IMG/VR virus record: IMGVR_UViG_3300040801_001541
Coordinates: 1-36,978 of that record
From: a virus
Length of the DNA: 36,978 nucleotides
Reading direction: 5' to 3' (one strand)
The notes under the pieces are model-generated. The model ran no database searches. It saw nothing but the letters and a program-made list of their open reading frames with translations, and had not been told where the DNA came from. Below are positions 1 to 8,750 of this stretch, piece after piece. Positions within the stretch are counted from its first letter, which is position 1. Every line of letters starts with the position of its first letter. A program made the translations under genes and the position numbers.

Positions 1-184
1 CCTCGTGCCCATGTTGCGAGCCGATCACAGCAGGAAAACGATCGCCGAGGACGGCGGATTCGGTCACACCCGGGCAGGGGAGGGGGGAGTCAAAACTTCA
101 GAGCCTCGGGGCGTAGACCGCAGCGGGCAGGTTGCCTCACAGAATGTCACTTCAGACGCAAGGGGTTCCAATGCCGGCGCATAG
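1..184 (+). CDS. HNH endonuclease, C-terminal part (cut by window start)
   Basis: Reading from base 2, the frame is open to TAG at 182-184. It begins LVPMLRADHSRKT followed by IAEDGGFG, the usual end of a phage HNH nuclease: the Asn/Leu segment, the last metal-binding His, and the Lys-Thr that follow the beta-beta-alpha fold. The first half lies at the other end of the window (36705-36978), so both belong to one gene interrupted by linearisation. Joining the ends directly is one base short of keeping the frame. HNH proteins next to terminase genes assist genome cleavage and packaging in HK97-like and other cos phages. The 3' end overlaps the likely terminase small subunit start by 14 bases. 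The last 35 or so residues are low-complexity and may overlap packaging-site DNA. Confidence 0.75.
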   Translation, partial: LVPMLRADHSRKTIAEDGGFGHTRAGEGGVKTSEPRGVDRSGQVASQNVTSDARGSNAGA

Positions 185-668
185 AATCCCGAAGCAGCTG
201 AAAGTCGTCCGCGGCACCTTCCGCAAGGATCGGAACCCGAAGAACGAGCTGGAGGGCGAGCCGGTACGCGAGGTGCCGAAGCCGCCGACCGGACTGAACC
301 GCTGGGGCCGGAAGCTCTGGAAGCGGATCGCTCAGCAGCTCGTCGACAACGGCGTACTCACGGAGCTCGACCTTCCCGCGCTCGAGCAGCTCTGTCAGCA
401 GTACGGCCGCGCGCAGGAACTCTACGACGCGATGACTCACGAGATTGACGAGACCGGCAAGAGGCGGAAGCGCTCGCTCGCGGAGTACCTGGTCGGGCGG
501 AACTCGCAGACCATGCCGGAGTACCAGGTCATGAGGCAGGCGGAGAATCTCTTGAAGGCGTACCTCGAGCAGTTCGGGCTCACGCCGGCGAGCCGTAACC
601 GCATCGATCTATCTCACGCACAGGAGGAGAAGCAGGACCCGATGGAGGCGCTACTCAATGAAGCGTAG
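171..668 (+). CDS. terS: Terminase small subunit (P27-type)
   Basis: This is the DNA-recognition subunit of the packaging motor. The 165-residue product starts MPAHRIPKQLKVVRG and continues with NRWGRKLWKRI, LTELDLPALEQLC and a C-terminal FGLTPASRNR segment, all typical of P27-family small terminases. An in-frame TTG at 132 would add 13 residues. I chose ATG 171 because AAGGGG lies five bases upstream and because P27 proteins normally begin a few residues before the IPKxLK-like motif. It sits directly before the large subunit, which it overlaps by 11 bases, and follows the HNH gene, the standard order in HK97-like phages. No catalytic residues are expected. It should form a ring that binds the cos or pac site, probably in the structured DNA just upstream. 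Confidence 0.9.
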   Translation: MPAHRIPKQLKVVRGTFRKDRNPKNELEGEPVREVPKPPTGLNRWGRKLWKRIAQQLVDNGVLTELDLPALEQLCQQYGRAQELYDAMTHEIDETGKRRKRSLAEYLVGRNSQTMPEYQVMRQAENLLKAYLEQFGLTPASRNRIDLSHAQEEKQDPMEALLNEA

Positions 669-2436
669 CCTCATCGCGGTCGCTCTGGCGATCATGGCAA
701 CAGTCAGCGCGTACACCGCGCAGCAGTACATCGACGATGTGCTCAACGATCGCCTCCTGGTGTCGCGATACGTGCGGCTCGCGGTCGAGCGTCACGTCGG
801 GGATCTCGCGCGCGTCGGGTCTGAGGGGTTCCCGTTTCACTTCGACGAACACCAGGCGAAGCGCGTGATCGACTTCAAGCAGGAGCTCCGCCACACGAAG
901 GGCGAGTGGGCGAATCCTCGTCGGCACGATACGAGGATCCGGCTCGAGCCGTGGCAGCAGTTCATCGACTGGTGCGTCTTCGGCTGGCGCCGGGAAGACG
1001 GCACGCGACGGTTCACTCGTGCCTACGTCGAGGTCGCACGCAAGAACGGGAAGACCACGCTCGCCGCGGCGACCGCGAACTACTGCTTTCTCGCAGACCG
1101 GCCGCGCGAAGAGGGCGCTGAGGTCTATGCGATAGCGACGAAGCGCGACCAGGCGAAGCTATCCTGGGATGAAGCCGCTCGGCAGATCGACCGGCACCCG
1201 GTGCTCCGCCGGCTCGTGAGGACGTACAAGAACGGTTCCACGATCACGATACCGGGCACCGCGTCCCGCTTCCGGCCGCTCGGGAAGGACTCGAAGACTG
1301 AGGACGGGCTGAACGCGCACTTCATTCTCGTGGACGAGTACCACGCACATCCGACAGACGGGATGGTTCAGGTCGTCGTCGACTCGACTGTGGCGCGCAT
1401 GCAGCCGATGACGTACATCATCACCACGGCCGGATTCGATCTCAACGGGCCGTGCTTCCGGGAGCGCGAGCGGGTTATCACGACGCTCGAGCGCGCGGTC
1501 ACGCGAACCGCGGACGATCCGATCGACGAGACGACCTTCGGGATCATCTACACGCTCGACGAGGGCGACGACTGGACCGACGAGTCGGTATGGGTGAAGG
1601 CAAACCCGAACCTGGGCGTGAGCGTGAAGGCCGATCGCCTCCGTGAGCAGGTCAACATCGCGCTCTCCTCTCCACACAAGCAGAACGACATCAAGACGAA
1701 GCACTTCAACATGTGGACCCAGGCGGAGACGCGCTGGATTCTCGACGAGAAGTGGATGCGCTGCACGTTCGATGTGCGGCAGCAGGACCTCCTTCACCGG
1801 CCGGCGTGGATCGGGCTCGACCTCTCCGCGTCGATCGACATCTCGAGCTACGTGCTCTGCATCCCTCCGCAGGGAGAGCTCGAAAAGTACAGCCTCATTC
1901 CGCGGTTCTTCATCCCGGGCGACAACATCATCGAGCGCGAGCGCTCGGACAAGGTGCCGTATACCTACTGGGTCGAGCAGGGGCTCATCCACCCGACGCC
2001 GGGCGACGTGATCGATTACGACTTCATCGAGCAGATGATCCTCGAGGACGCGGAGCGGTTCGATATCCAGGAGATCGCGTTCGACCCGTGGAAGGCGCAG
2101 GAGATCGTGAACCACATGACCGAGGCCGGATTCACCATGGTGCCGATCTACCAGCGCTACTCCGGCATGGCGGCGCCGACGGACACCTTCGAGAAGATGG
2201 TGCTCGCGCAGCAGATCGCTCACGGTGGGAACCCGATTCTGCGCTGGATGATGGCCGCGACCGAGGTCAAGAGCGATCGGCAGGGGAACATCATGCCCAT
2301 GAAGCCGGCGAGGGACCGGAGCGGAAAACGAATCGACGGCATTGTCGCGTCGATCATGGCGCTGCACCGAGCGGTCCTCAACACCGGCGAGGGCGGCTCT
2401 GCCTACGGCGATGGCCGGGAGGTGCTGATCCTATGA
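658..2436 (+). CDS. terL: Terminase large subunit (Terminase_1 family)
   Basis: This is the ATPase/nuclease that pumps DNA into the prohead and cuts the concatemer. In the 592 residues the ATPase part shows LEPWQ near residue 97, a Walker A-like ARKNGKTT at about 127-134, and Walker B ILVDE at about 223-227. The nuclease part shows IGLDLS (metal-binding Asp), an IAFDPWKAQE segment and the C-terminal IDGIVASIMAL signature. Length and motif order match complete Terminase_1 proteins. The ATG at 658 has GGAGG nine bases upstream; the first 17 residues are hydrophobic and not typical of the family, so a later start such as ATG 694 cannot be excluded, although it has no ribosome site. Stop and portal start overlap as ATGA. 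Confidence 0.95.
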   Translation: MKRSLIAVALAIMATVSAYTAQQYIDDVLNDRLLVSRYVRLAVERHVGDLARVGSEGFPFHFDEHQAKRVIDFKQELRHTKGEWANPRRHDTRIRLEPWQQFIDWCVFGWRREDGTRRFTRAYVEVARKNGKTTLAAATANYCFLADRPREEGAEVYAIATKRDQAKLSWDEAARQIDRHPVLRRLVRTYKNGSTITIPGTASRFRPLGKDSKTEDGLNAHFILVDEYHAHPTDGMVQVVVDSTVARMQPMTYIITTAGFDLNGPCFRERERVITTLERAVTRTADDPIDETTFGIIYTLDEGDDWTDESVWVKANPNLGVSVKADRLREQVNIALSSPHKQNDIKTKHFNMWTQAETRWILDEKWMRCTFDVRQQDLLHRPAWIGLDLSASIDISSYVLCIPPQGELEKYSLIPRFFIPGDNIIERERSDKVPYTYWVEQGLIHPTPGDVIDYDFIEQMILEDAERFDIQEIAFDPWKAQEIVNHMTEAGFTMVPIYQRYSGMAAPTDTFEKMVLAQQIAHGGNPILRWMMAATEVKSDRQGNIMPMKPARDRSGKRIDGIVASIMALHRAVLNTGEGGSAYGDGREVLIL

Positions 2437-4481
2437 GCATTCTGCAGGCGGCAAAGAACCTGCGGACCGGCATCAACCGGTTCTTCACGACCGACGTCCG
2501 AAGCCTCGAGCGTCCGACGACGCCGATCACCTCCGCGCAGCTCGCGGACATCTTCCAGGGATCGCCGGCGGCGTCCGGGGTCAAGATCACTGAGCAGACT
2601 GCGCTCCGGTCGACCGTTGTCCTGGCGTGCGTCCGCGTGATCGCAGAGGCGATCGCGAGTCTACCGCTCCACGTCTTCGAGCGCGGCGAGGACGGCGCGA
2701 AGGCGAAGGCGCGCAGTCACCCGCTCTACTTCGTGCTCCACGACCGGCCGAACGACTTCATGACGTCGTTCACCTGGCGCGAGCTCGCTGTCGCGAACGT
2801 GCTGCTCGCTGGGAATCACTTCTCGGAGATACAGTTCGGAGGCGACGGTCAGATCCGCGCGCTCTGGCCGCTTCCGACCGCGACGAAGGCGTTCATCGAA
2901 CGCGGCCGACTCTGGTACCTCGTGCCGCTTCCCGACGGGACCTCTCGCGTACTCAGCGCTGAGCGTGTCTACCACGTTCCGGGGCTCGGGTTCGATGGGA
3001 TCTCCGGGAAGTCGGTCATCAAGTGGGGCAAGGAGGCGATCGCGCTCTCCCTCGCGGCAGAGGAGTTCGGCGCTCGCCTGTTCGGGAACAACGCGAACCC
3101 GGGCGGCATCATCACGAGCGAGAAGAAGCTCGACGACGACGCGAAGAAGCGGCTCAAGGCAGCGTGGGAACAGTCACACGGAGGGCTCGACCGAGCGCAC
3201 CGGGTCGCGGTGCTCGAGGAGGGTCTCAAGTGGCAGCAAACCGGTATCTCGCCGGACGATGCCCAGGCGCTCGAGACGCGGAAGTTCCAGGTCTCCGAGA
3301 TTGCCCGGCTCTTCCGAGTCCCTCCGCACCTGATCGCCGACGTGGAGAAGTCGACGAGCTGGGGAACCGGGATCGAGCAGCAGAACATCGGACTCGTGAC
3401 GTTCACGCTCCGGCCGTGGCTCGTGCGATTCGAGCAGACCTACAACTACCGGCTCTTCCTGGCTGCAGAGCGAGGGCGCTACTTCGTCGAGCACAACGTC
3501 GATGGACTGCTCCGTGGTGACGCCAAGAGCCGGAACGAGGCTCTCGCGATCCAGCGTCAGTGGGGAATCATCAACGCGAACGAGTGGCGGGCGATTGAGA
3601 ACATGAACCCGCTCGATGGTGCCGCCGGCGACACGTACCTCGTGCCACTCAACATGGCGTCCGCGGACCAGCCGCCGGTGCCCACGATCGAGCCTGGCAG
3701 TGAACCGCAGGACGAGGAGCCTCGCGCGCTCCCTCCGGTGGAGCTACGAAGCGAGCACGTCCACACGCGAAAGCAGATCGCGCAGTCGTTCCGCTCCGTA
3801 TTCGAGGACGCGTTCGCGCGGATCGCACGTCGCGAGCGCAACGACATTCTCGCGGAGGCGAAGAAAGCACTCGAGCGGCGGGACGCGAATCAGTTCAAAG
3901 GCTGGATCGTGGAGTTCTTCCGCGATCACGTCGACTTCGTTCGCAGACAGACCGAGCCGGTCTACCGCGCGATGTACTCCGCGATCACCGTCAGCGTGGG
4001 CGACCAGCTCGGCAAGAACTTCGAGGGGCTGCGCGAGCTCGACATCTTCTTCGACGAGTACGTCGGAGCTTTCGCTGAGCGACACGTCAACATGTCGCAG
4101 GCCGACGTCGTTCGGGCTCTGAACGCGGCGATCGAGTCCGGAGACGATCCCCTCGAGGCGCTCGAATCGTACTTCGGGGAGTACGAGACGCTGCGAACCG
4201 CGCAGGATGTGGAGTGGGAAGTCACGCGCAGCGAGAACGCGTTCGCGAAGGCGGCATATGCGGCCGCGGGCGTGAGCCGGCTGATCTGGCGCACGCGCGG
4301 CGACTCATGTCCCTACTGCCTGGGCCTCGACGGCGCGACCGTCGGGATCGACGAGAGCTTCATCAGAGCAGGAGAAGAGTACCGGCCGGACGACGACACC
4401 GAGCCGCTTCGACCGACTACGAACATCGGGCATCCGCCCGCGCACCGGGGGTGCGACTGCGGCATCGAACACTCGATGTGA
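2433..4481 (+). CDS. Portal protein fused to a C-terminal MuF-like domain
   Basis: The start is ATG 2433 in an ATGA overlap with the terminase; the 682-residue protein is much longer than a normal HK97-type portal of about 400-450. Residues about 1-430 are portal: SILQAAKNLRTG, LPLHVFER, the long stem region, and FRVPPHLIAD followed by ENMNPLDG near the end. The remainder resembles the Mu gpF/SPP1 gp7 minor head domain, with a helical segment followed by RGDSCPYCLGLDG near residue 626 and HPPAHRGCDC near the end, the paired Cys/His sites of the MuF motif. The portal forms the dodecameric vertex for DNA entry. MuF proteins ride on the portal and are often injected. Fusion makes them stoichiometric. 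No frameshift is needed. Confidence 0.92.
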   Translation: MSILQAAKNLRTGINRFFTTDVRSLERPTTPITSAQLADIFQGSPAASGVKITEQTALRSTVVLACVRVIAEAIASLPLHVFERGEDGAKAKARSHPLYFVLHDRPNDFMTSFTWRELAVANVLLAGNHFSEIQFGGDGQIRALWPLPTATKAFIERGRLWYLVPLPDGTSRVLSAERVYHVPGLGFDGISGKSVIKWGKEAIALSLAAEEFGARLFGNNANPGGIITSEKKLDDDAKKRLKAAWEQSHGGLDRAHRVAVLEEGLKWQQTGISPDDAQALETRKFQVSEIARLFRVPPHLIADVEKSTSWGTGIEQQNIGLVTFTLRPWLVRFEQTYNYRLFLAAERGRYFVEHNVDGLLRGDAKSRNEALAIQRQWGIINANEWRAIENMNPLDGAAGDTYLVPLNMASADQPPVPTIEPGSEPQDEEPRALPPVELRSEHVHTRKQIAQSFRSVFEDAFARIARRERNDILAEAKKALERRDANQFKGWIVEFFRDHVDFVRRQTEPVYRAMYSAITVSVGDQLGKNFEGLRELDIFFDEYVGAFAERHVNMSQADVVRALNAAIESGDDPLEALESYFGEYETLRTAQDVEWEVTRSENAFAKAAYAAAGVSRLIWRTRGDSCPYCLGLDGATVGIDESFIRAGEEYRPDDDTEPLRPTTNIGHPPAHRGCDCGIEHSM

Positions 4482-4492
4482 GGAGGAGAGGG

Positions 4493-5164
4493 ATGGAACA
4501 GAGGAAGCGAGAAGGAAAGCAGCGCTGGGTGCTCCCGGCTGCTGAGCTTCGTGTCCAGGACAACGACGCCGGCGGGAAGACCCTCGTCGGCTATGCGGCG
4601 GTGTTCGACCAGTGGTCTGAGGACCTCGGCGGGTTTCGAGAGATCATCCGCTCGGGAGCGTTCACGAAGACGCTGCGCGATGGTGCGGACGTCCGTGCGC
4701 TCTTCAACCACGACCCGAACTTCGTCCTCGGGCGAACCACGAGCGGCACGCTCCGGCTCAATGAGGACGTGAAGGGACTCCGCATTGAAGCGGACCTGCC
4801 GGACACGCAGACGGTGCGCGATCTCATCATCGCACCGCTCGAGCGCGGAGACATCGATCAGATGAGCTTCGGGTTCCGGACGGTGAAGGACACCTGGAGC
4901 AACGACTTCAGCGAGCGCGAGCTCCATGAGGTCATGCTCTTCGACGTCTCGGCAGTCACGTTCCCGGCGTACCCGCAGACCGAGGTCGGGGTCCGGGTGG
5001 TGACGGAGAACTGGGACGCTGCGGAAGTCCGCAGTCTCGCACAATCGCAGGCGACCGACGAGGAGCGCACACACGACGAGCAGGAAGAGCCGGAGCAGGA
5101 GCTCCACTCCGCCGAGCTCGACGAGATGGACGCGCGCCTCGAGGCGATAGAACCAGCACTATAG
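4493..5164 (+). CDS. Prohead maturation protease (HK97 type)
   Basis: The 223-residue product matches caudovirus prohead serine proteases: VGYAAVFDQWSEDLGGF near the start, then ALFNHDPNFVLGRT with the catalytic-region His, and DIDQMSFGFR (the Ser of MSFGF) and FDVSAVTFPAYP further on. The protease acts inside the prohead, trimming the capsid N-terminus and itself. The glutamate-rich tail (about residues 185-223) follows the catalytic domain and probably helps incorporation. A strong AGGAGGAG site lies at 4481-4488, five bases or less from ATG 4493, overlapping the portal stop. The major capsid gene follows after 12 bases, the normal order. Confidence 0.93.
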   Translation: MEQRKREGKQRWVLPAAELRVQDNDAGGKTLVGYAAVFDQWSEDLGGFREIIRSGAFTKTLRDGADVRALFNHDPNFVLGRTTSGTLRLNEDVKGLRIEADLPDTQTVRDLIIAPLERGDIDQMSFGFRTVKDTWSNDFSERELHEVMLFDVSAVTFPAYPQTEVGVRVVTENWDAAEVRSLAQSQATDEERTHDEQEEPEQELHSAELDEMDARLEAIEPAL

Positions 5165-5176
5165 GAGGAGAGCAAC

Positions 5177-6427
5177 ATGACGTTGACTCAGATCATCGAA
5201 AAGCGTCGAGAGCGCAAGGCGCTCTACGACCAGGCGCGCTCGATCCGAGAGGCGGCGCGCGAGGAGAGCCGGGCGATCACCGCTGAGGAGCGGGAGAAGT
5301 TCGACCGGATCATGGCAGACATCGACTCGATGACGCAGGTCATCAACGACGAAGAGCGCATGCTCGCCGTCGAAGAGGCGATGGGCGACGCGGACGAGCG
5401 TGCCGCGGAGCGCGATGAGCAGGACGGCGACGATGGCGACAGCTATCGCACCATCTTCTCCCGCTGGATGCGCGAAGGACGCGAGGGACTCTCTCGAGAG
5501 GAACGCGGCGTCATGCAGAGATCCTTCACCGCGCTTCCGAACGAGGCCCGCGCTCTCGCAGTAGGGACCGGATCCGCCGGCGGCTTCACGGTGCCGGAGG
5601 ACTTCTACAACCGGCTCGTCGAGGCCATGGCCGCGGCCGGTGGAATGCGCCGGTCTCGCGCGGAGATCATCCGAACGGCAAGCGGTGCGGATCTCCCGAT
5701 CCCGTCGGACAACGACACGGCGAACGCGGCGAGCATCGTCGCGGAGAACGCGCAGGTCAGCGAACAGGACGTGACGTTCGCGCAGAAGGTGCTCGGGTCG
5801 TACATGTACACCTCGAACATCATCCGGGTGAGCTACCAGCTCCTCCAGGACAGCGCGTTCGACATCGAAGCGTGGGTCGCTCGGAAGTTCGCGATGCGGT
5901 TCGCTCGCGGCACGAACGCGCACTTCACCACGGGGACCGGAACCGGACAGCCTGAAGGCGTCGTGACCGGAGCCTCGGAGGGCAAGGTCGGCGCAGGCGG
6001 TCAGACCACCTCGATCATCTACGAGGACCTCGTGGACCTCGAGCACTCGGTCGATCCCGACTACCGGGAGAACGGCGAGCTCATGTTCAATGACTCGACG
6101 CTCAAGGCGCTGAAGAAGCTCGAGGACTCGCAGGGCCGGCCGCTGTGGCTCCCTGGTATCGCGTTCCGTCAGCCGGACACGATCCTCGGCTACCCGTACA
6201 TCATCAACCAGGACATGCCGGTGATGGCGGCGAGCGCGAAGTCGATCCTCTTTGGAGACTTCTCGAACTACAAGATTCGGGACGTCCTGGGGATGCAGAT
6301 GCTTCGCCTCGAGGAGCGGTACGCCGACTACCTCCAGGTGGGTTTCCTCGGATTCTCGCGCCACGACGGCGCCCTGGTCGATGCGGGCAGCGCCCCCATC
6401 AAGTACTACCAGAACGCGGCGACGTGA
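5177..6427 (+). CDS. Major capsid protein (HK97 fold)
   Basis: The 416-residue protein has an N-terminal coiled-coil delta domain (about residues 1-110, rich in Glu/Arg) that acts as scaffold and is probably removed by the upstream protease. The shell domain starts around SFTALPNEARALAVGTGSAGGF, where the GSAGGFTVPE pattern marks the beginning of mature HK97-type capsid proteins. The E-loop, P-domain and the late segments TILGYPYIINQDMP and ILFGDFSNY, with a C-terminal DGALVDAGSAPIKYY, are all recognisable. RBS AGGAGAG lies before ATG 5177. It assembles the icosahedral shell. A stem-loop directly follows the stop codon and may adjust downstream expression. Confidence 0.95.
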   Translation: MTLTQIIEKRRERKALYDQARSIREAAREESRAITAEEREKFDRIMADIDSMTQVINDEERMLAVEEAMGDADERAAERDEQDGDDGDSYRTIFSRWMREGREGLSREERGVMQRSFTALPNEARALAVGTGSAGGFTVPEDFYNRLVEAMAAAGGMRRSRAEIIRTASGADLPIPSDNDTANAASIVAENAQVSEQDVTFAQKVLGSYMYTSNIIRVSYQLLQDSAFDIEAWVARKFAMRFARGTNAHFTTGTGTGQPEGVVTGASEGKVGAGGQTTSIIYEDLVDLEHSVDPDYRENGELMFNDSTLKALKKLEDSQGRPLWLPGIAFRQPDTILGYPYIINQDMPVMAASAKSILFGDFSNYKIRDVLGMQMLRLEERYADYLQVGFLGFSRHDGALVDAGSAPIKYYQNAAT

Positions 6428-6430
6428 TGA

Positions 6431-6464
6431 TTGACGGCGGGGCATAGTGCCCCGCCGCGGTCAA
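6431..6464 (+). terminator. Stem-loop after the major capsid gene
   Basis: TTGAC-GGCGGGGC (6431-6443) pairs with GCCCCGCC (6449-6456) and, after a three-base bulge, GTCAA (6460-6464), enclosing the loop ATAGT. No T-run follows, so it is more likely a partial terminator or an mRNA-stabilising stem that lowers expression past the capsid gene than a full terminator. It lies four bases after the capsid stop. Confidence 0.6.
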
Positions 6465-6483
6465 TGAATCGAGGAGGAGACGC

Positions 6484-6687
6484 ATGGCGAAGAAGAAAGG
6501 CACCGCAGAGGTCATTTTCACGCGCGCGATCGTGGGCGCTGATCTGTCGTACCGCAAGGGACAGAAGGCTCGGATCGACGCGGCGTGGGCGGAGCAGCTC
6601 GCGGAGAGCGGAACCGTGCGAATCCTCAGCGGGAAGCCGGAGAAGGAGAAGGCAGTCGCCGAGCCGTCGGAGACTGCGGAGGCGTAA
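6484..6687 (+). CDS. Small head-region protein, unknown
   Basis: The 67-residue product opens with MAKKKGTAEVIFTRAIVG, has a short GxxLSYRKGQKARI segment and an Ala/Glu-rich tail. I do not recognise a specific family. Small genes between capsid and connector genes often encode decoration proteins or adaptor accessories, and the GADLSYRKGQ pattern resembles short beta-barrel head proteins, but that is inference only. A strong GAGGAGG site precedes the ATG. The gene comes after the capsid-gene stem-loop and three bases before the connector, so it belongs to the head block. Confidence 0.7.
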   Translation: MAKKKGTAEVIFTRAIVGADLSYRKGQKARIDAAWAEQLAESGTVRILSGKPEKEKAVAEPSETAEA

Positions 6688-6690
6688 GGT

Positions 6691-7260
6691 ATGGCGCTCG
6701 ACACGACCATCGCGCTGATAGATGTAGCGTACCTCGAGCAGATGTGGCAGTCGATCGACGCATCGACGGAGACCGCGCTCGCCGAGGAGCTCATCAATCA
6801 AGCGTCGGCGCTCGCTGAGACATGGACGAAGCGGAAGCTCAAGTCGCGATCTCACACCGAGATCCGTGACGGCAACGGCCGGAAGGAGCTGATCCTGAAG
6901 CAGTGGCCGGTCACGGCGCTCACGAGCGTGCACATCGATGCGGCGCGGACGTTCGCAGCGTCAACCGAGGTCACCGCAAACTGCTACTACGACGGGGAGG
7001 CCGGCGAGCTCTACTACGAAGGCGGATTCGGCACCGCTCGCAGGAGCGTGCAGATCGTCTACACGGCTGGGTACACCGATGTGCCGAACGACCTGAAGGA
7101 AGCGACGATCGAGCTCGTCTCGTGGCTCTGGCATCGACAGCGGAGCAACAACGCGGCGATCCGAGTGGAGCGCGGGATGGACGGCGTGACGACGGAGCAC
7201 GCGATCTCCATTCCGATGCACGCGCGGCAGGTGCTCGAGAGCTACCGGAGGGCAGAGTGA
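6691..7260 (+). CDS. Head-tail connector (gp6-like adaptor)
   Basis: The 189-residue protein has an N-terminal helical region (residues about 10-50) followed by a beta-rich part containing LKQWPVTALTSVHID and VYTAGYTDVPNDLKEATIELVSWLW. That last pattern, YTAGY plus P followed by L-ATxxLV, is the signature of HK97 gp6-like connector/adaptor proteins that form the ring beneath the portal. It sits in the usual place between the capsid block and the tail-completion genes. Its stop overlaps the next GTG start as GTGA. Confidence 0.88.
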   Translation: MALDTTIALIDVAYLEQMWQSIDASTETALAEELINQASALAETWTKRKLKSRSHTEIRDGNGRKELILKQWPVTALTSVHIDAARTFAASTEVTANCYYDGEAGELYYEGGFGTARRSVQIVYTAGYTDVPNDLKEATIELVSWLWHRQRSNNAAIRVERGMDGVTTEHAISIPMHARQVLESYRRAE

Positions 7261-7634
7261 AGGTCACCTCGCAGCGGCGTGGACATGGAACGATCCGGCT
7301 CGCGAAAGCGCTCCCGAAGACGCGGAACTACATCGCGTCCAAGATCGGCGAGGCATACGCGGAGTTCGTGCGACGCGGGTATCTGAGCGGTCAGGTGCTC
7401 GCTGTGCGGCGCGGAGTGACGCGGCGGTCGGCGAAGTTCTTCAAGCAGCGCGCCGGCGTGTTCGGTGTGCGGCCGGGTGTCGGCGTACCTGGGCGATTGA
7501 ACTACCTCGCTCGGTTCGAGCGGCGTGGTCGGTCGTTCATGGGACGCTCGGCGCGCGCGTTCAAGCGCGGGCGGCTGCACGAGAGGATCGCACGGAAAAC
7601 GATCGCCGAGATCATGAGGAGGTCGCGTGTTTGA
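7257..7634 (+). CDS. Tail-completion / minor head-tail protein, HK97 gp10-like position
   Basis: The 125-residue, strongly basic product starts at GTG 7257 inside the previous stop; CCGGAGGG just upstream is the ribosome site. It contains many Arg/Lys residues and a YIASKIGEAYAEFVRRGYLSG helix, ending in RRSRV. The position between the connector and a tail-terminator-like gene fits the HK97 gp10/neck group. The sequence itself is only weakly family-diagnostic; the call rests mainly on gene order, size and charge. It overlaps the next gene by eight bases. Confidence 0.65.
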   Translation: MKVTSQRRGHGTIRLAKALPKTRNYIASKIGEAYAEFVRRGYLSGQVLAVRRGVTRRSAKFFKQRAGVFGVRPGVGVPGRLNYLARFERRGRSFMGRSARAFKRGRLHERIARKTIAEIMRRSRV

Positions 7635-8073
7635 CACCTGGGCGGTGCTTACCGGCATTCGCGACTACTTCAAGGGCGCGGTTCCGACGTCGCTCGCGAA
7701 GATCAGCGTGACGGACACCGTCAACACCTGGGGCGTGGGTTGGGAGAATCCCTACTCGCTGAACCGGTACGACGGGGTCCTGTTCGTGGCTGGCAACCGT
7801 GAGCGAAACGAGGACGAGGCGACGCTCGAGCTCCCGATCGACATCTATGTGGCGATTCTCGGGCGAGAGGTGACTGACGTAAATCGACGAGTAATGGCGT
7901 ATCTCGACGCCATAGACGATGCATGGGAGGCGGACCCGTCTTTCGCCGGGAACGTATTCACGAGCGAGATCAGGGACGTCGACTATGCGGACCCGGAAAC
8001 GTCCGGGGGAGTGAAGGGGGTGGCGATCGTATCGCTACTCGCTGAGCTCGATACGCTCGCAGGAGGAGTGTAA
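7627..8073 (+). CDS. Tail terminator-like protein
   Basis: The 148-residue product starts at GTG 7627, inside the previous gene, with GAGGAGG a few bases upstream. It reads FDTWAVLTGIRDYFKG, then an alternating beta pattern with VTDVNRRVMAYLDAIDDAW, and ends with GVKGVAIVSLLAELDTL. This alpha/beta pattern, length and location directly before the major tail protein fit siphovirus tail terminators, which cap the tail tube and join it to the head. Gene order carries much of the call. The stop and the next ATG overlap as TAATG. Confidence 0.7.
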   Translation: MFDTWAVLTGIRDYFKGAVPTSLAKISVTDTVNTWGVGWENPYSLNRYDGVLFVAGNRERNEDEATLELPIDIYVAILGREVTDVNRRVMAYLDAIDDAWEADPSFAGNVFTSEIRDVDYADPETSGGVKGVAIVSLLAELDTLAGGV

Positions 8074-8738
8074 TGGGTAAGCGACTGAGCGGGACGCGAA
8101 ACTATCTGTGGATCGCGGCCCTTGGAACGGAAGTCGTGGGGGACGGTACTACCGCGCTCGCCACGGAGGGATTCTACAAGATCACGGCGGTCGCCTCGAG
8201 CGGCAGCGCATGGCCGACGAACGCGGTCGTGGGCGACGTCGTGTACAACGGCACCGGCGGCGGAGCGATCACCCCGGCGGTCGGCGACGACGCGAAGCCG
8301 ATGACGCTGACGAAGATCGCCTGGGTCACCGACATCCCGAACTCCGCCTCGAAGGAGAAGTTCGAGGACACGGTGCAGATCGACGACGCGCGGAGCTACG
8401 AGGAAGGTGACAAGCCGGAGATCAGCGGAAGCTGGAACGGCTACTTCTTCAGCGACGACGCGGACGCGCTCACGGTCCTGAAGCGGTTCTTTACCGTGAC
8501 CGAGGACGACGGCGCGGGGTCGATCACGATCTCGAACCCGACCACGGGCGTGATTCACACGTTCCTCGGGCGCAACGAGACGACCACGAGCGGCGAGAAG
8601 AACATCATGCAGTACCTGCCGGTGATCCTCGACAACTGGCAGGGCGACAAGCCTATGCAGGGGAAGCAGACGTTCACCTGCAACTACACCGCCGTCGGGT
8701 CCGAGCGGCCGGCGTTCTACATCCGCACCGTCGCGTAA
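8073..8738 (+). CDS. Major tail tube protein
   Basis: The 221-residue protein begins MGKRLSGTRNYLWIAALGTE and has a middle segment EEGDKPEISGSWNGYFFSDDADA, the reading typical of phage major tail proteins that stack as hexameric rings. The last third, YLPVILDNWQGDKPMQGKQTF, continues the beta-barrel pattern. Residues about 25-85 (GDGTTAL through AWVTDIP) look like an inserted Ig-like or Gly/Thr-rich loop. It overlaps the terminator-like gene by one base and precedes the tail chaperones, the classical order. Confidence 0.88.
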   Translation: MGKRLSGTRNYLWIAALGTEVVGDGTTALATEGFYKITAVASSGSAWPTNAVVGDVVYNGTGGGAITPAVGDDAKPMTLTKIAWVTDIPNSASKEKFEDTVQIDDARSYEEGDKPEISGSWNGYFFSDDADALTVLKRFFTVTEDDGAGSITISNPTTGVIHTFLGRNETTTSGEKNIMQYLPVILDNWQGDKPMQGKQTFTCNYTAVGSERPAFYIRTVA

Positions 8739-8750
8739 GGTGAACCACGG

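Noticed and set aside
1159-2367. 402-residue - strand frame opposite the large terminase
   Set aside because: Same reason: a stop-poor antisense frame in GC-rich coding DNA.
1713-2432. In-frame upstream extension of the portal gene
   Set aside because: It overlaps the terminase gene and has shadow composition; ATG 2433 in an ATGA overlap is the natural start and begins a normal portal N-terminus.
5159-6445. 428-residue - strand frame opposite the major capsid gene
   Set aside because: It is an antisense shadow of a confidently identified capsid gene, Arg/Val/Leu-rich, with no recognised domain.
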